Shown here: one piece after another, positions 20,175 to 29,130 of the stretch
How positions within the stretch are numbered: the stretch's first letter is position 1
Layout: the number at the start of each line of letters is the position of its first letter
Source of the DNA: Alcanivorax borkumensis SK2
Lineage (GTDB): Bacteria; Pseudomonadota; Gammaproteobacteria; Pseudomonadales; Alcanivoracaceae
DNA length: 64,000 nt
Direction of reading: 5' to 3'
Assembly: GCF_000009365.1 (NCBI RefSeq)
Contig: NC_008260.1
Location: 1,213,501-1,277,500 of the forward strand
The notes under the pieces: model-generated
What the model was told of the DNA's origin: nothing
Databases searched by the model: none
The model's input: the letters and a program-made list of their open reading frames with translations, nothing else
Translations under genes and position numbers: made by a program

Positions 20175-22805
20175 ATGGCAAAAAACACCGAACGGCCCAT
20201 TTGTACCACCTGCCCGTATTGTGGTGTGGGTTGTGGTATCAGCACCGATGGCACGTCCCTGAAAGGCGATACCTTGCACCCGGCCAATGCCGGTAGGCTT
20301 TGTGTCAAAGGTTCTTCTGTGCTGGAAACCTTGGGAGACCAGGATCGTCTGCTCAATCCAGAAGTGGAGGGCGATGTGGTGTCCTGGGATCAGGCACTGG
20401 ATGAGGTCGCTGGGCGGTTCCGGCGTATTGTGGACGAACACGGCCCCGATGCGGTGGCCTTTTATGTGTCCGGCCAGCTGTTGACCGAAGATTATTACGT
20501 GGCCAACAAGCTGATGAAGGGCTACATCGGCAGCGCCAATATCGATACCAATTCCCGGCTGTGCATGAGCAGTGCGGTGGTTGCCCACAAGCGCGCTTTC
20601 GGTGAAGACGTGGTGCCCGGTTGCTACGAGGACCTGGAGCTTGCGGACCTGGTCATCCTGACCGGTTCCAATACGGCATGGGCGCACCCTATTGTGTACC
20701 AGCGCATTGCTGCGGCGAAACAGGCGCGCCCGGAAATGAAAGTGGTGGTGATCGACCCCCGCCGCACGGCCACCTGTGACTTGGCTGATCTGCACCTGGC
20801 CATTCGTCCCGGGCAGGACGTGCCCTTATTCAATGGTTTGCTCACCTGGCTCGACGATAACAATGCATTGGATCAAGCGTACATTGACGCCCATACCGAA
20901 GGGTTTGAGTCCACACTGGATACAGCCCGCAGCCAGGGCAATGACTGGGCATCGTTGGCCACGCACATGGGCGTGAGCAAGGTGGATCTGACCACCTTCT
21001 ATCACTGGTTTGCTGCCTGCGACCGCACCGTAACCGTCTTTTCTCAGGGCGTGAATCAGGCCCGCAACGGCTCGGATCAGGGCAATGCCATCATCAATGC
21101 GCATCTGGCCACTGGCCGGGTTGGCAAGCCTGGCGCCAGCCCCTTTTCCATCACCGGCCAGCCCAACGCCATGGGCGGCCGGGAAGTGGGAGGCCTCGCG
21201 AATCAGTTGGCGGTGCATCTGGATATCGATAACCCAGCACACCACGCGGCGGTGGCCGATTTCTGGCAGGCGCCGGCATTGGCCAAAGAGAATGGCCTCA
21301 CCGCAGTGGATCTTTTTCAGGCGGTGGCCAGCGGTAAAGTGAAAGCAGTATGGATTATGGCTACCAACCCGGTGGATTCCTTGCCGGAAGCGGATAAAGT
21401 ACGCCAAGCCCTAATGGCCTGCGACACCGTGGTGGTGTCCGATTGCGTGGCCAGCGGTGACACCCTGGCCTGTGCGGATATTCGTTTGCCCGCGCTGGGC
21501 TGGGGTGAGAAATCCGGCATGGTCACCAACTCTGAGCGGTGCATGTCGCGCCAGCGCCCGTTTGTTACTGCTCCCGGCCAGGCCCGCGCAGACTGGTGGA
21601 TTATTACCCAAGTTGCCCAGCGCATGGGGTTTGCCGATGCCTTTCCCTACCAGCATGAGCACGAAATTTTTGCCGAGTTCTCGGCGCTTACCGCACTGGC
21701 GGGCCAATTTGGCAAACGGCTGGATCTGACCGCCGCTGCGGACCTGACCGCCGACCAATATGCTCAGTGGCAACCACAGCAGTGGCCACTCAATAGTGGC
21801 CCTCGATGCTATGGCGATGGCCGCTTTTCTACTGCCAGTGAGCGCGCCCGTTTCATTGCCTGCGAGAATCCGCCGGTGCGCGTCATTGGCGATGCCTTCC
21901 CGATTATCCTCAATAGCGGGCGGATCCGAGACCAGTGGCACACCATGACGCGCACCGGCCGTGCCGGGCGTTTGTTTGCCCACCTTAGCGAGCCCTTTGC
22001 GGCCTTGCATCCCAAGGATATTGAGCGTTACCGACTGCAGGAGGGGGGCTTTGTACGCCTGACCAGCCGTGTCGGTGATGCCCTCGTGCGGGTGACCCGC
22101 GACACCGGGCAGCGGCCGGGTACCGCGTTCATGCCCATGCACTGGACCGATCAATTTTCTCGCCGCGCTCGGGTGGATGCCCTCGTGCCGGCACGTTTAG
22201 ATCCGCATTCCGGCCAGCCAGCGTTCAAGCATACGCCGGTTAATGTCAGCGACTGGCAACCCCGTTGGCATGGCTGGTTGTTCACGGCGGCGTCTCCACC
22301 CGCTGTGGAGTACTGGGCCCGCGTTCCTGTAGATGCATTTTTGCAGGCGGGCCAAGTACAGCGTTATCGGCTGGCCGGCGATGCGGACCTAACCGAACAA
22401 CAGCTCCACGACTGGTTGCCCCAGGCCGCGCAGTGGCTGGCGCTCAACGATCCTGCCACGGGCCATTACCGGCGTGCCGCGCTGGACAAGGATGGCCGTT
22501 TACTGGCCTGGCTGGCGATTGGCGAAACCCTGCCGCTGTGCGATGTGGATTGGTTGGCCGACTGTTTTACGCAGGGCGCCGATATTCAACACATGACCAT
22601 TCTCGCTGGGCAACCTGCCGATGCTGGCCCAGACCTGGGGCCGGTTATCTGTAGCTGTTTTCAGGTCCGCCAGAAGACCATTGAGGGCGCTGTGGAGGAG
22701 GGTGCCGACTGTGTGGAGGCCATTGGTCAATGCTGCCAGGCAGGCACCAATTGTGGCTCCTGCATTCCGGAACTGCGCGGCCTATTGGAAACGTGTACCA
22801 CATGA
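20175..22805 (+). CDS. nasA: assimilatory nitrate reductase catalytic subunit
   Basis: A molybdenum bis-MGD enzyme of 876 residues reducing nitrate to nitrite in the cytoplasm. An N-terminal [4Fe-4S] motif CTTCPYCGVGCGI opens the protein; the Mo-ligand Cys is in DTNSRLCMSSAVVAHKRAFG; NQARNGSDQGNAIINAHL and GQPNAMGGREVGGLANQL are family signatures. The C-terminal 60 residues add a BFD-like [2Fe-2S] module (ICSCFQV, CGSCIPEL), as in Klebsiella NasA. There is no Tat signal, fitting an assimilatory enzyme. ATG 20175 has AGGA 6 bases upstream; an in-frame GTG at 20121 that overlaps the previous stop is possible and would add 18 residues. Confidence 0.96.
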   Translation: MAKNTERPICTTCPYCGVGCGISTDGTSLKGDTLHPANAGRLCVKGSSVLETLGDQDRLLNPEVEGDVVSWDQALDEVAGRFRRIVDEHGPDAVAFYVSGQLLTEDYYVANKLMKGYIGSANIDTNSRLCMSSAVVAHKRAFGEDVVPGCYEDLELADLVILTGSNTAWAHPIVYQRIAAAKQARPEMKVVVIDPRRTATCDLADLHLAIRPGQDVPLFNGLLTWLDDNNALDQAYIDAHTEGFESTLDTARSQGNDWASLATHMGVSKVDLTTFYHWFAACDRTVTVFSQGVNQARNGSDQGNAIINAHLATGRVGKPGASPFSITGQPNAMGGREVGGLANQLAVHLDIDNPAHHAAVADFWQAPALAKENGLTAVDLFQAVASGKVKAVWIMATNPVDSLPEADKVRQALMACDTVVVSDCVASGDTLACADIRLPALGWGEKSGMVTNSERCMSRQRPFVTAPGQARADWWIITQVAQRMGFADAFPYQHEHEIFAEFSALTALAGQFGKRLDLTAAADLTADQYAQWQPQQWPLNSGPRCYGDGRFSTASERARFIACENPPVRVIGDAFPIILNSGRIRDQWHTMTRTGRAGRLFAHLSEPFAALHPKDIERYRLQEGGFVRLTSRVGDALVRVTRDTGQRPGTAFMPMHWTDQFSRRARVDALVPARLDPHSGQPAFKHTPVNVSDWQPRWHGWLFTAASPPAVEYWARVPVDAFLQAGQVQRYRLAGDADLTEQQLHDWLPQAAQWLALNDPATGHYRRAALDKDGRLLAWLAIGETLPLCDVDWLADCFTQGADIQHMTILAGQPADAGPDLGPVICSCFQVRQKTIEGAVEEGADCVEAIGQCCQAGTNCGSCIPELRGLLETCTT

Positions 22806-22850
22806 GGGTTATTTGGCTGCCTGCGCGAGTGAGGTTGTAACGTAGGCGTT

Positions 22851-22881
22851 TATTTCGCATCTTAATATCTGATTCGAAATA
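22851..22881. promoter_or_regulatory. 31-base imperfect palindrome before the peroxiredoxin gene
   Basis: TATTTCG (22851-22857) and CGAAATA (22875-22881) are exact inverses; one mismatch inward ATC (22859-22861) pairs with GAT (22871-22873). Ten of eleven positions pair around a 9-base AT-rich centre. The right arm ends at the AGGA ribosome site. An operator for a dimeric regulator is one reading, a weak hairpin that touches the ribosome site is the other. Confidence 0.5.
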
Positions 22882-22890
22882 GGAATGATG

Positions 22891-23742
22891 ATGAAAAGCC
22901 TCAAATCTTTGTTTATCTCCGGGTTTATTGCCTTGGCGGTGTGTACCTCCAGCATAGCGTTTTGGCAGTTATTTACCGGTGGCGGCTGGCCCTGGGCGGT
23001 GTTGTTGTTCACCTGTGTACCCTCGGTGTTGTTCTTCAGTTATCTGTTTCTGTTCAAGCCTGCCCGCACCAGTGCGAACCTGCCAGGCGTCTTCTGGCCG
23101 ACCTTGCTTGGCTCACTCGCGGTGATCAGCCTGGCGCTGGCTGGGCAAGCCAGTATGGTGATGGTCAGCCTGGCTATTATTAACTTGCTTGGTGTGCACG
23201 CCTATATTCGTTGGTACAGCCGTTACGGTGTGCGACAAGCGAATGTGGTGATAGGTGAGCCCCTGCCTGACGTTACCTTTAGCGATCTGAATGCTAAGCC
23301 GGTAACGGTGGCGAGCTATGCGGGGCAGCCGTTGGTGATGTTGTTCTTCCGGGGTAATTGGTGCCCGCTTTGTATGGCGCAGATTCGTGAAGTGGCTGAA
23401 CAATACCAGTCGTTGCAGTCCCAGGGGGTTCGGGTGGCGTTGATTAGCCCGCAGTCTCACAGCCAATCTGGGGATTTAGCCAAGCAGTTTGATGTGGATT
23501 TTGAGTACCTTCGCGATGACGATAATCGTGCGGCGCGCGCCTTGGGTATTATTGATGCAGGGGGCACTCCCGCTGGCCTGGAAGCGTTGGGTTATGACAG
23601 CGATACGGTGATGCCCACGGTGTTAATCGTCGATGGACAAGGGCGCCTAGTGTATCAACACTTAACCGATAATTACCGAATACGCCCGGAACCGGCGTTG
23701 TTTGTTCAAGTGTTAAAAGAGAAAGGGCTGATTGACGGCTAA
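22891..23742 (+). CDS. membrane-anchored peroxiredoxin-like protein
   Basis: About 283 residues. The first 110 contain three to four hydrophobic segments (for example FISGFIALAVCTSSIAFW, WAVLLFTCVPSVLFFSYLF, LLGSLAVISLALAG). The rest is an AhpC/TSA thioredoxin-fold domain with FFRGNWCPLCMAQIREV (Cys158 and Cys161), VALISPQSHS and VMPTVLIVDGQGRLVYQH. The CxxC spacing and the RGNWCP context point to a PRX-like2/alkyl hydroperoxide or thiol oxidoreductase activity. Three ATGs occur in a row at 22885, 22888 and 22891; the last has the best spacing to AGGA. It stands alone, with a palindrome in front and a hairpin behind. Confidence 0.85.
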   Translation: MKSLKSLFISGFIALAVCTSSIAFWQLFTGGGWPWAVLLFTCVPSVLFFSYLFLFKPARTSANLPGVFWPTLLGSLAVISLALAGQASMVMVSLAIINLLGVHAYIRWYSRYGVRQANVVIGEPLPDVTFSDLNAKPVTVASYAGQPLVMLFFRGNWCPLCMAQIREVAEQYQSLQSQGVRVALISPQSHSQSGDLAKQFDVDFEYLRDDDNRAARALGIIDAGGTPAGLEALGYDSDTVMPTVLIVDGQGRLVYQHLTDNYRIRPEPALFVQVLKEKGLIDG

Positions 23743-23750
23743 CAGCAGGG

Positions 23751-23781
23751 GCCAGCTTCTAGCTACGAGCTAGAAGCTGGC
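23751..23781. terminator. strong hairpin between convergent genes
   Basis: A perfect 14-bp stem, GCCAGCTTCTAGCT (23751-23764) with AGCTAGAAGCTGGC (23768-23781), and a 3-base loop ACG. It lies between the peroxiredoxin and potassium-channel genes that face each other. No T-run follows, so it is either a bidirectional terminator or a REP-like repeat unit. Confidence 0.6.
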
Positions 23782-23796
23782 AATCTGCCGCTGTCT

Positions 23797-24627
23797 TTAA
23801 TCATCCGGCCCTTTCAGGGAAAGCTTGGGCAGTTCTTCGCCGCATTGCTGACAGAAGCGGGCGTCGGGGTCGTGGGAATGCCGGTAGCAGTTGGGGCATT
23901 CACGTTCATAACGCATGCTCACCCGAGCAGCAGAAATCTCTGCGGTGACGATCCCGGTGGGCACCGCAATAATCGCATAACCGGTAATCATGGCCAGTGA
24001 GGCAATCATTTTGCCAAAGCCGGTCTGCGGTGAAATATCTCCGTAGCCCACCGTGGTAATAGTCACGATAGCCCAGTAAATGCTTTGAGGGATGCTGGTA
24101 AAGCCGTGCTCCGGGCCTTCCACCACATACATCAGGCTGCCAAAAATAATAATCACCACAAACACGGAGAACATAAACACAGCGATTTTGCGCCGAGTGC
24201 GGATCAAGGCGATGCCCAGCTGGTTCGCCTCGCCCATAAACTTGGCCAGCTTCATTACCCGGAACACACGCAGTACTCGCAGAGCACGGATAGTGAGCAA
24301 GTAATTGGAGCCAGGAACCAGCAAACTAAGGTAGGTAGGGATAATCGATAACAGGTCTACGATGCCGAAAAAGCTACGGGCATAGCGCAATGGCCGCTCG
24401 CTAACCCATAACCGAACGCTGTATTCAATGGTAAACAGGATAGTGAAAAACCATTCTGCGGCGTACAGTGCTTCGCCGTATTGTTCGTGCAGGCTGGCCA
24501 CACTGTCGAGCATGACCGCGACCACACTGCCCAGAATCGCCACAATCAATAGAATATCGAATAGCTGCCCGGCGGGAGTGTCGGTGCCGAAGATAATGTG
24601 CTGCCAGCGTTGCCGCAGGTTTTCCAT
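23797..24627 (-). CDS. voltage-sensor potassium channel with C-terminal zinc ribbon
   Basis: A 276-residue ion channel. Helices S1-S6 can be followed; S4 carries regularly spaced positive residues in IRALRVLRVFRVMKLAKFMG, and the selectivity filter is TITTVGYGD. After S6 the tail holds two CxxC pairs, CPNC and CQQC, separated by about 13 residues: a small zinc ribbon in the cytoplasm. The tail may regulate assembly or gating; that is inference. No partner gene is near; the upstream neighbour is DAHP synthase on the same strand but behind its own terminator. Confidence 0.88.
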   Translation of the reverse strand: MENLRQRWQHIIFGTDTPAGQLFDILLIVAILGSVVAVMLDSVASLHEQYGEALYAAEWFFTILFTIEYSVRLWVSERPLRYARSFFGIVDLLSIIPTYLSLLVPGSNYLLTIRALRVLRVFRVMKLAKFMGEANQLGIALIRTRRKIAVFMFSVFVVIIIFGSLMYVVEGPEHGFTSIPQSIYWAIVTITTVGYGDISPQTGFGKMIASLAMITGYAIIAVPTGIVTAEISAARVSMRYERECPNCYRHSHDPDARFCQQCGEELPKLSLKGPDD

Positions 24628-24814
24628 ACGTGGGTTGTGTCCTTAAGCATGAATGAACAAAGCCGGGCATATTGTGGCTTGTTCAGGCAGTGATGACTAC
24701 TTAAGCCAAAATCCCTCACAGAGCCTTACTTTACCTCACCCGTTACTCAACATCGCCGGGGGGCTTTAGTCATGGCCAGGGTGTTTCCAGCAGCGCGAGC
24801 GTAACCGGCCAGAC

Positions 24815-24846
24815 AAAAAAATAGAGCCTCAAATGAGGCTCTATTT
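24815..24846 (-). terminator. rho-independent terminator of the DAHP synthase gene
   Basis: On the minus strand AAATAGAGCCTCA pairs with TGAGGCTCTATTT (arms 24846-24834 and 24831-24819), a 13-bp stem with a 2-base loop. The complement of the A-run at 24815-24821 gives a T-tract at the 3' side. Confidence 0.85.
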
Positions 24847-24905
24847 GTGGCGGCCCAAACGTACAGGACAGCAGCCCTTAAGGCGTATTTATATACTGCG
24901 GGGCG

Positions 24906-25979
24906 TTATTTCTGCCGTTTGGGCAGCGCGTCGCGCAGTTTGTCGGCCATGCTGCGGATGGCTTCTTCGGTGGTGTCCCAGGCAATACAACCATCGGTGA
25001 TGGACACACCGTATTCCAAATCATCCAGGTTCGGCGGGATCTTTTGGTTGCCGAATTTCAGGTGCGATTCCACCATCAAACCGAGAATGGATTCATTCCC
25101 TTCCAGAATCTGGTTGGCAATGTTTTCCATCACTAGCGGTTGCAGGCCCGGGTCCTTGTTGGAGTTGGCGTGGGAGCAATCCACCATGATGTTGGTAGAC
25201 ACACCGGCTTTCTCCAATGCCTGCTCGGCCAACGCAACGGACACGGAATCGTAGTTCGGCTTGCCACCACCACCGCGTAACACAACATGCCCGTACTGGT
25301 TACCTTTAGTGGTGGTTAGCGCCACGCGGCCTTCCGGGTCGATGCCCAAGAAGCGGTGGGGATGTTGCACACTGAGCATGGCATTCACTGCCACATCCAG
25401 GCTGCCATCAGTGCCGTTCTTGAAGCCCACAGGGCTGGACAGGCCGGAAGACATTTCCCGGTGTGTCTGGCTTTCGGTGGTGCGCGCGCCAATGGCGTTC
25501 CAGGCGATTAGGTCCTGCAGGTATTGCGGGGTGGTCGGGTCCAGCGCTTCGGTGGCGGCGGGCAAGCCAAGTTCCGCCACATCCAGCAGTAGCTTACGGG
25601 CGATATGCAGGCCCTCTTCCACCTTGAAGGAATCGTTCATGTAAGGGTCGTTGATCAAGCCCTTCCAGCCCACGGTAGTACGCGGTTTTTCAAAATAAAC
25701 ACGCAGCACCAAGTAGATAGTATCGCTCACCTCGTCGGCCAGTTTTTTCAGCCGGGTGGCGTACTCCATGGCGGCGTCCGTATCGTGGATCGAGCAGGGG
25801 CCGATCACCACAAACAGGCGGTGGTCCTTGCGGTCCAGAATATTGCGGATAGTCTCGCGGCCGCTGATGACGGTTTGGCGGGCGTTATCGCTGAGGGGCA
25901 GTTTTTCCTTCAGCGCGTTGGGCGTAATCAATACGTCCTGCGAGGCGATATTAAGGTCGTCTACCTGCTTGTCGGTCAT
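24906..25979 (-). CDS. 3-deoxy-7-phosphoheptulonate synthase (DAHP synthase, class I)
   Basis: First enzyme of the shikimate pathway, condensing PEP and erythrose-4-phosphate, 357 residues. Family signatures include VVIGPCSIHD (metal-ligand Cys), RVYFEKPRTTVGWKGLINDP, GARTTESQTHREMSSGLS and MVDCSHANSNK. The AroF/AroG/AroH isoform, and hence the feedback amino acid (Phe, Tyr or Trp), cannot be assigned by eye. It is a single-gene unit with a clear terminator. The 217 bases upstream (25980-26196) hold no gene and presumably its promoter, but I see no convincing -35/-10 pair. Confidence 0.95.
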   Translation of the reverse strand: MTDKQVDDLNIASQDVLITPNALKEKLPLSDNARQTVISGRETIRNILDRKDHRLFVVIGPCSIHDTDAAMEYATRLKKLADEVSDTIYLVLRVYFEKPRTTVGWKGLINDPYMNDSFKVEEGLHIARKLLLDVAELGLPAATEALDPTTPQYLQDLIAWNAIGARTTESQTHREMSSGLSSPVGFKNGTDGSLDVAVNAMLSVQHPHRFLGIDPEGRVALTTTKGNQYGHVVLRGGGGKPNYDSVSVALAEQALEKAGVSTNIMVDCSHANSNKDPGLQPLVMENIANQILEGNESILGLMVESHLKFGNQKIPPNLDDLEYGVSITDGCIAWDTTEEAIRSMADKLRDALPKRQK

Positions 25980-26196
25980 GATGTGCTTTGCTACCTGTAG
26001 TTGCTGGAGGCCCCGTGCCCTATTTTTGCGCGGCGGGCTCTGGCTGACACTCCTTTTGTAGAGGTTCAGCAGTCTAGCGGAATCAGGCGGCTATAGAAAT
26101 ATCAAGGGGCCTGTCTGCGCCATAGGGTGGGGCAATCATACCTAGGGCGGGGAGCCATGCTGGCGGTCTTTCGTGATGCAAGTATGACGAACGGGA

Positions 26197-26907
26197 TTAT
26201 ACCCCGGCGATCAGTTCTTCCACATACCTCGGCACCAGTTCAGTAGCCAGCCCACGCCTATGTTCGGCAAAAGCGGTGAGCTGCTGGGAGGGCTCCAAAT
26301 TCAATTCCACCGTGTGCGCCCCGTGCCGGTTGGCTTCTTCCACGAAGCCGGCGGCGGGGTAGACATTGCCACTGGTGCCGATGCTGATAAAACGATCGCA
26401 TTGAGACAGGGCGCGGTAGATCGCTTCCATTTGCAGGGGCATTTCACCGAACCAGACCACATGGGGGCGCAGGCAGCCCTTTGCCCCGCACAACGGGCAG
26501 GGCAGGGCCACCGTTAGGTCATGGTCCAGATCGACCAGGCCGCCGCTGGTTTGGCAGCGCCCTTTGAGTAGCTCGCCGTGCATATGGATTAAGTTACGGC
26601 TGCCGGCGCGCTCGTGGAGGTTGTCGATATTCTGGGTAACCAACAACACCTTGCCCGCCGGCAAAGCTTTCTCTAACGTGGCCAGCGCCTGGTGGGCTGC
26701 ATTGGGCCTGATTGCCCCTGTGAGTAATTGCCGGCGCCGCTGGTTGTAAAAGTTTTGCACCAGCAGGGGGTTACGCAAGAACGCCTCGGGGGTGGCGACA
26801 TCTTCTACCCGGTGGTTTTCCCACAGGCCGTCTGCTGCTCGGAAGGTCTTGATACCCGATTCCGCCGAGATTCCGGCGCCAGTAAGTATTACAATGTTTT
26901 CAGCCAT
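26197..26907 (-). CDS. cobB: NAD-dependent protein deacylase (sirtuin, SIRT5 type)
   Basis: A 236-residue Sir2 protein that removes acyl groups from lysines using NAD+. It shows [14 protein letters not shown] at the N-terminus, the NAD-pocket [10 protein letters not shown], the catalytic His in HMHGE, and cysteine pairs of the zinc module ([18 protein letters not shown]). The acyl-pocket residues are Tyr54 and Arg57 (YNQR), the YxxR pair that favours succinyl/malonyl-lysine in SIRT5-like enzymes. Only 45 bases separate its start from the divergent start of the next gene, so the promoters must overlap. Confidence 0.92.
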   Translation of the reverse strand: MAENIVILTGAGISAESGIKTFRAADGLWENHRVEDVATPEAFLRNPLLVQNFYNQRRRQLLTGAIRPNAAHQALATLEKALPAGKVLLVTQNIDNLHERAGSRNLIHMHGELLKGRCQTSGGLVDLDHDLTVALPCPLCGAKGCLRPHVVWFGEMPLQMEAIYRALSQCDRFISIGTSGNVYPAAGFVEEANRHGAHTVELNLEPSQQLTAFAEHRRGLATELVPRYVEELIAGV

Positions 26908-26952
26908 TTAAGTACCCTGTATCCCGTTACACCCCTATTCTTGGAAGCCTCT

Positions 26953-27327
26953 ATGGACACCATTATCGATCAACAGGAAAACCTTAGCCTGCCCCCGCGC
27001 GGCAACGTGACCCTGCTGCATTTTCATCAGGGCATGGTGTTGTTGGTGGGCGAGGACGCCGTTGGCCTGTATCGCGATCGGGTCGCCATCGACGACCCTC
27101 TGGCCAATGGTGTCATTGGCTACGAAACCATTCCAGCGCCATTGCAGCCGCAATGGAGCGAAGAATGTGGTTTTGTTCAAGAGCATCAATCCGGGTTTGT
27201 TGGCTTGAATGAAGGCGGGGTTCTCTTTATTCGCCCGGATGGCGTGGCCCTCTATCCCAGTGGCATGCATGCGTTGCAGAATCAACAAATGTGCTGGCTG
27301 ATTTCCTTTCCGCCGCTTAATGCTTAA
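26953..27327 (+). CDS. conserved hypothetical protein
   Basis: A 124-residue protein that I do not recognise. It starts MDTIIDQQENLSLPPRGNV, has no signal peptide or membrane segment, and reads as a beta-rich soluble domain (VTLLHFHQGMVLLVGEDAVGLYRD, GGVLFIRPDGVALYPSG). Base composition and codon use match the neighbours, and the reading frame uses the usual codons, so I take it as real. A weak GGAAG lies before the ATG. Sirtuin on one side and the GNAT-nitrilase on the other give no firm functional hint. Confidence 0.7.
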   Translation: MDTIIDQQENLSLPPRGNVTLLHFHQGMVLLVGEDAVGLYRDRVAIDDPLANGVIGYETIPAPLQPQWSEECGFVQEHQSGFVGLNEGGVLFIRPDGVALYPSGMHALQNQQMCWLISFPPLNA

Positions 27328-27453
27328 CCGCGCATCACGATAAAGCAAACCCACCGTAGACTAGCCTGCTGAAACGGGGATGCGGTGGTGAAGGCAGTAG
27401 CGTTTTTTCGCGTTGCGCCGTGGTGCGTGAAGCGTCAACACAAGGAGTTATTC

Positions 27454-28986
27454 ATGGCAGAAGAAACCACTCGGTTACGTTTGCGAACGCTGACGCACGA
27501 GGATTATCCCGCGTTGGCGCGCCTGATGAATCAGGTGTATCACGATATTGGTGGCGCCTGGCCAGAAGACACCATCAAAACCCTGATCCGCATTTTTCAA
27601 GACGGGCAGCTGGTGATTGAAGACAACGGCGAACTGGTGGCCACGGCACTGACTATCAAAGTTAAATACGACCGGTTCTCCAACCCGCATCGCTACGAAG
27701 ACCTGATTACCGACGACAAAGTGCGCTCCCACGACAACAAGGGCGATGCGCTTTACGGCCTAGATGTATTTGTAGACAAGGAATACCGCGGCTATCGCCT
27801 GGGCCGCCGCTTGTACGAAGCTCGCAAAGAATTGTGCCGGGAAGAGAATCTACGTGCGATTTTGGCGGGTGGTCGCCTGCCGGGGTATACCAACTACGCT
27901 GACCAGATGCCGGTGACCGAATACATCGAGCAGGTAGAAGCCCGCGCCATCTACGATCCTATCTTGTCATTTCAGCTTTCCAACGGCTTCGACGTGAAAC
28001 GTCTTATGAAGGCGTATCTGCCGGAAGATGAAGATTCTCACGGCTATGCCACGCTGTTGGAATGGGACAACATTCTCTACGAACCGGAAGACGACGACGC
28101 CGAATGGCCACGCCGCACCGTGGTTCGTGTGGGCGTAGTGCAGCGTCGTATGCGTGCTGCCCGCGACGTGCAAGATCTGCTCAATCAGGTGGAGTTTTTT
28201 ATTGATGCGCTATCCGATTACCGCGCCGACTTTGCCGTGCTGCCGGAATTCTTTAGCGCGCCGCTCATGGGGCTACGGCCAGAATTGAACTCCGTGGAAG
28301 CGGTGCGCTTCCTCGCCAGCTTCACCGAAGAAGTACGCGATGCCTTGGCGGATATGGCCGTGAGCTACAACATCAACATCATTGGCGGCTCCATGCCGGT
28401 GATTGAAGATGACAAGGTCTACAATGTGGCCTACTTGATGCGTCGCGATGGCTCGGTGGAATCCCAGTACAAGATTCACATTACCCCCCACGAACGCCGT
28501 GACTGGGTGATCCAGGGCGGTGACAAATTGCAGGTGTTCGATACCGACGCAGGTAGGGTGGGTATCCTGATTTGTTACGACGTGGAATTCCCTGAGCTGG
28601 GCCGGATTCTCGCCGACGAGAAAATGGACATCCTGTTCGTGCCGTTCTGGACCGACACCAAAAACGGCTACCTGCGCGTACGTCACTGTGCCCAGGCCCG
28701 CGCCATCGAAAACGAATGCTACGTGGCCATTTCCGGCTCGGTGGGCAACCTGCCCCGGGTGGATGCGGTGGATATCCAGTACGCACAATCGTCGGTATTT
28801 TCCCCCAGCGATTTCTACTTTCCCCACGATGCCATCATCAGTGAATCGGTCCCCAATACCGAAATGCTGATGTTTGCCGATGTGGATCTGGAAAAACTGA
28901 AGCTGCTGCACCGGGAAGGCTCGGTAACCAACCTGCGCGATCGTCGGGATGATCTTTATAGCTTGGATTGGAAAAAGAAAGACTAA
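27454..28986 (+). CDS. GNAT acetyltransferase-nitrilase fusion protein
   Basis: A 510-residue two-domain enzyme. Residues about 5-200 are a GNAT-type acyltransferase (LRTLTHEDYPALARLMNQVY, VFVDKEYRGYRLGRRLYEARKEL, with the acyl-CoA loop around YRGYRLGRRL). Residues about 225-500 are a carbon-nitrogen hydrolase with the triad Glu265 (LPEFFS), Lys340 (YKIHIT) and Cys374 (LICYDVEFPE). Fusions of this kind are known in bacteria under the label 'bifunctional GNAT/carbon-nitrogen hydrolase'; the substrate is not established. ATG 27454 has AAGGAG 6 bases upstream. A GC-rich hairpin follows the gene. Confidence 0.92.
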   Translation: MAEETTRLRLRTLTHEDYPALARLMNQVYHDIGGAWPEDTIKTLIRIFQDGQLVIEDNGELVATALTIKVKYDRFSNPHRYEDLITDDKVRSHDNKGDALYGLDVFVDKEYRGYRLGRRLYEARKELCREENLRAILAGGRLPGYTNYADQMPVTEYIEQVEARAIYDPILSFQLSNGFDVKRLMKAYLPEDEDSHGYATLLEWDNILYEPEDDDAEWPRRTVVRVGVVQRRMRAARDVQDLLNQVEFFIDALSDYRADFAVLPEFFSAPLMGLRPELNSVEAVRFLASFTEEVRDALADMAVSYNINIIGGSMPVIEDDKVYNVAYLMRRDGSVESQYKIHITPHERRDWVIQGGDKLQVFDTDAGRVGILICYDVEFPELGRILADEKMDILFVPFWTDTKNGYLRVRHCAQARAIENECYVAISGSVGNLPRVDAVDIQYAQSSVFSPSDFYFPHDAIISESVPNTEMLMFADVDLEKLKLLHREGSVTNLRDRRDDLYSLDWKKKD

Positions 28987-28994
28987 ACCCTCAG

Positions 28995-29016
28995 GGCAGG
29001 GCCGCCCGGCCCTGCC
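28995..29016. terminator. GC-rich hairpin after the GNAT-nitrilase gene
   Basis: GGCAGGGCC (28995-29003) pairs with GGCCCTGCC (29008-29016) around a 4-base loop, just 9 bases after the stop codon. The following bases TGCACTTCCC contain no proper T-run, so strength is uncertain. Confidence 0.55.
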
Positions 29017-29039
29017 TGCACTTCCCGGTCAGAAGTATG

Positions 29040-29130
29040 CTGTAGGAACGTAGCGTAGCGAACTAACGCACGTAGTGCGGCCCGAAGGGTGAGCGAAGCG
29101 AATACGGCGCTTGAGCCGCGAACAACCTCG
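29040..29130. repeat. cluster of short palindromes, possible REP-like element
   Basis: Within 90 bases occur the repeated GTAGCGTAGCG, the palindrome CGCACGTAGTGCG, GCCCGAAGGG followed by TGAGCGAAGCG, and CGGC with GCCG around GCTTGA. This style of CG-rich short inverted motifs is typical of intergenic repetitive elements. Only one copy is visible here, so its repetitive nature is not shown. Confidence 0.4.

Noticed and set aside
29040..29130. tRNA or small structured RNA gene
   Set aside because: The short palindromes do not form a cloverleaf, and no CCA end, T-loop consensus or anticodon arm could be aligned.
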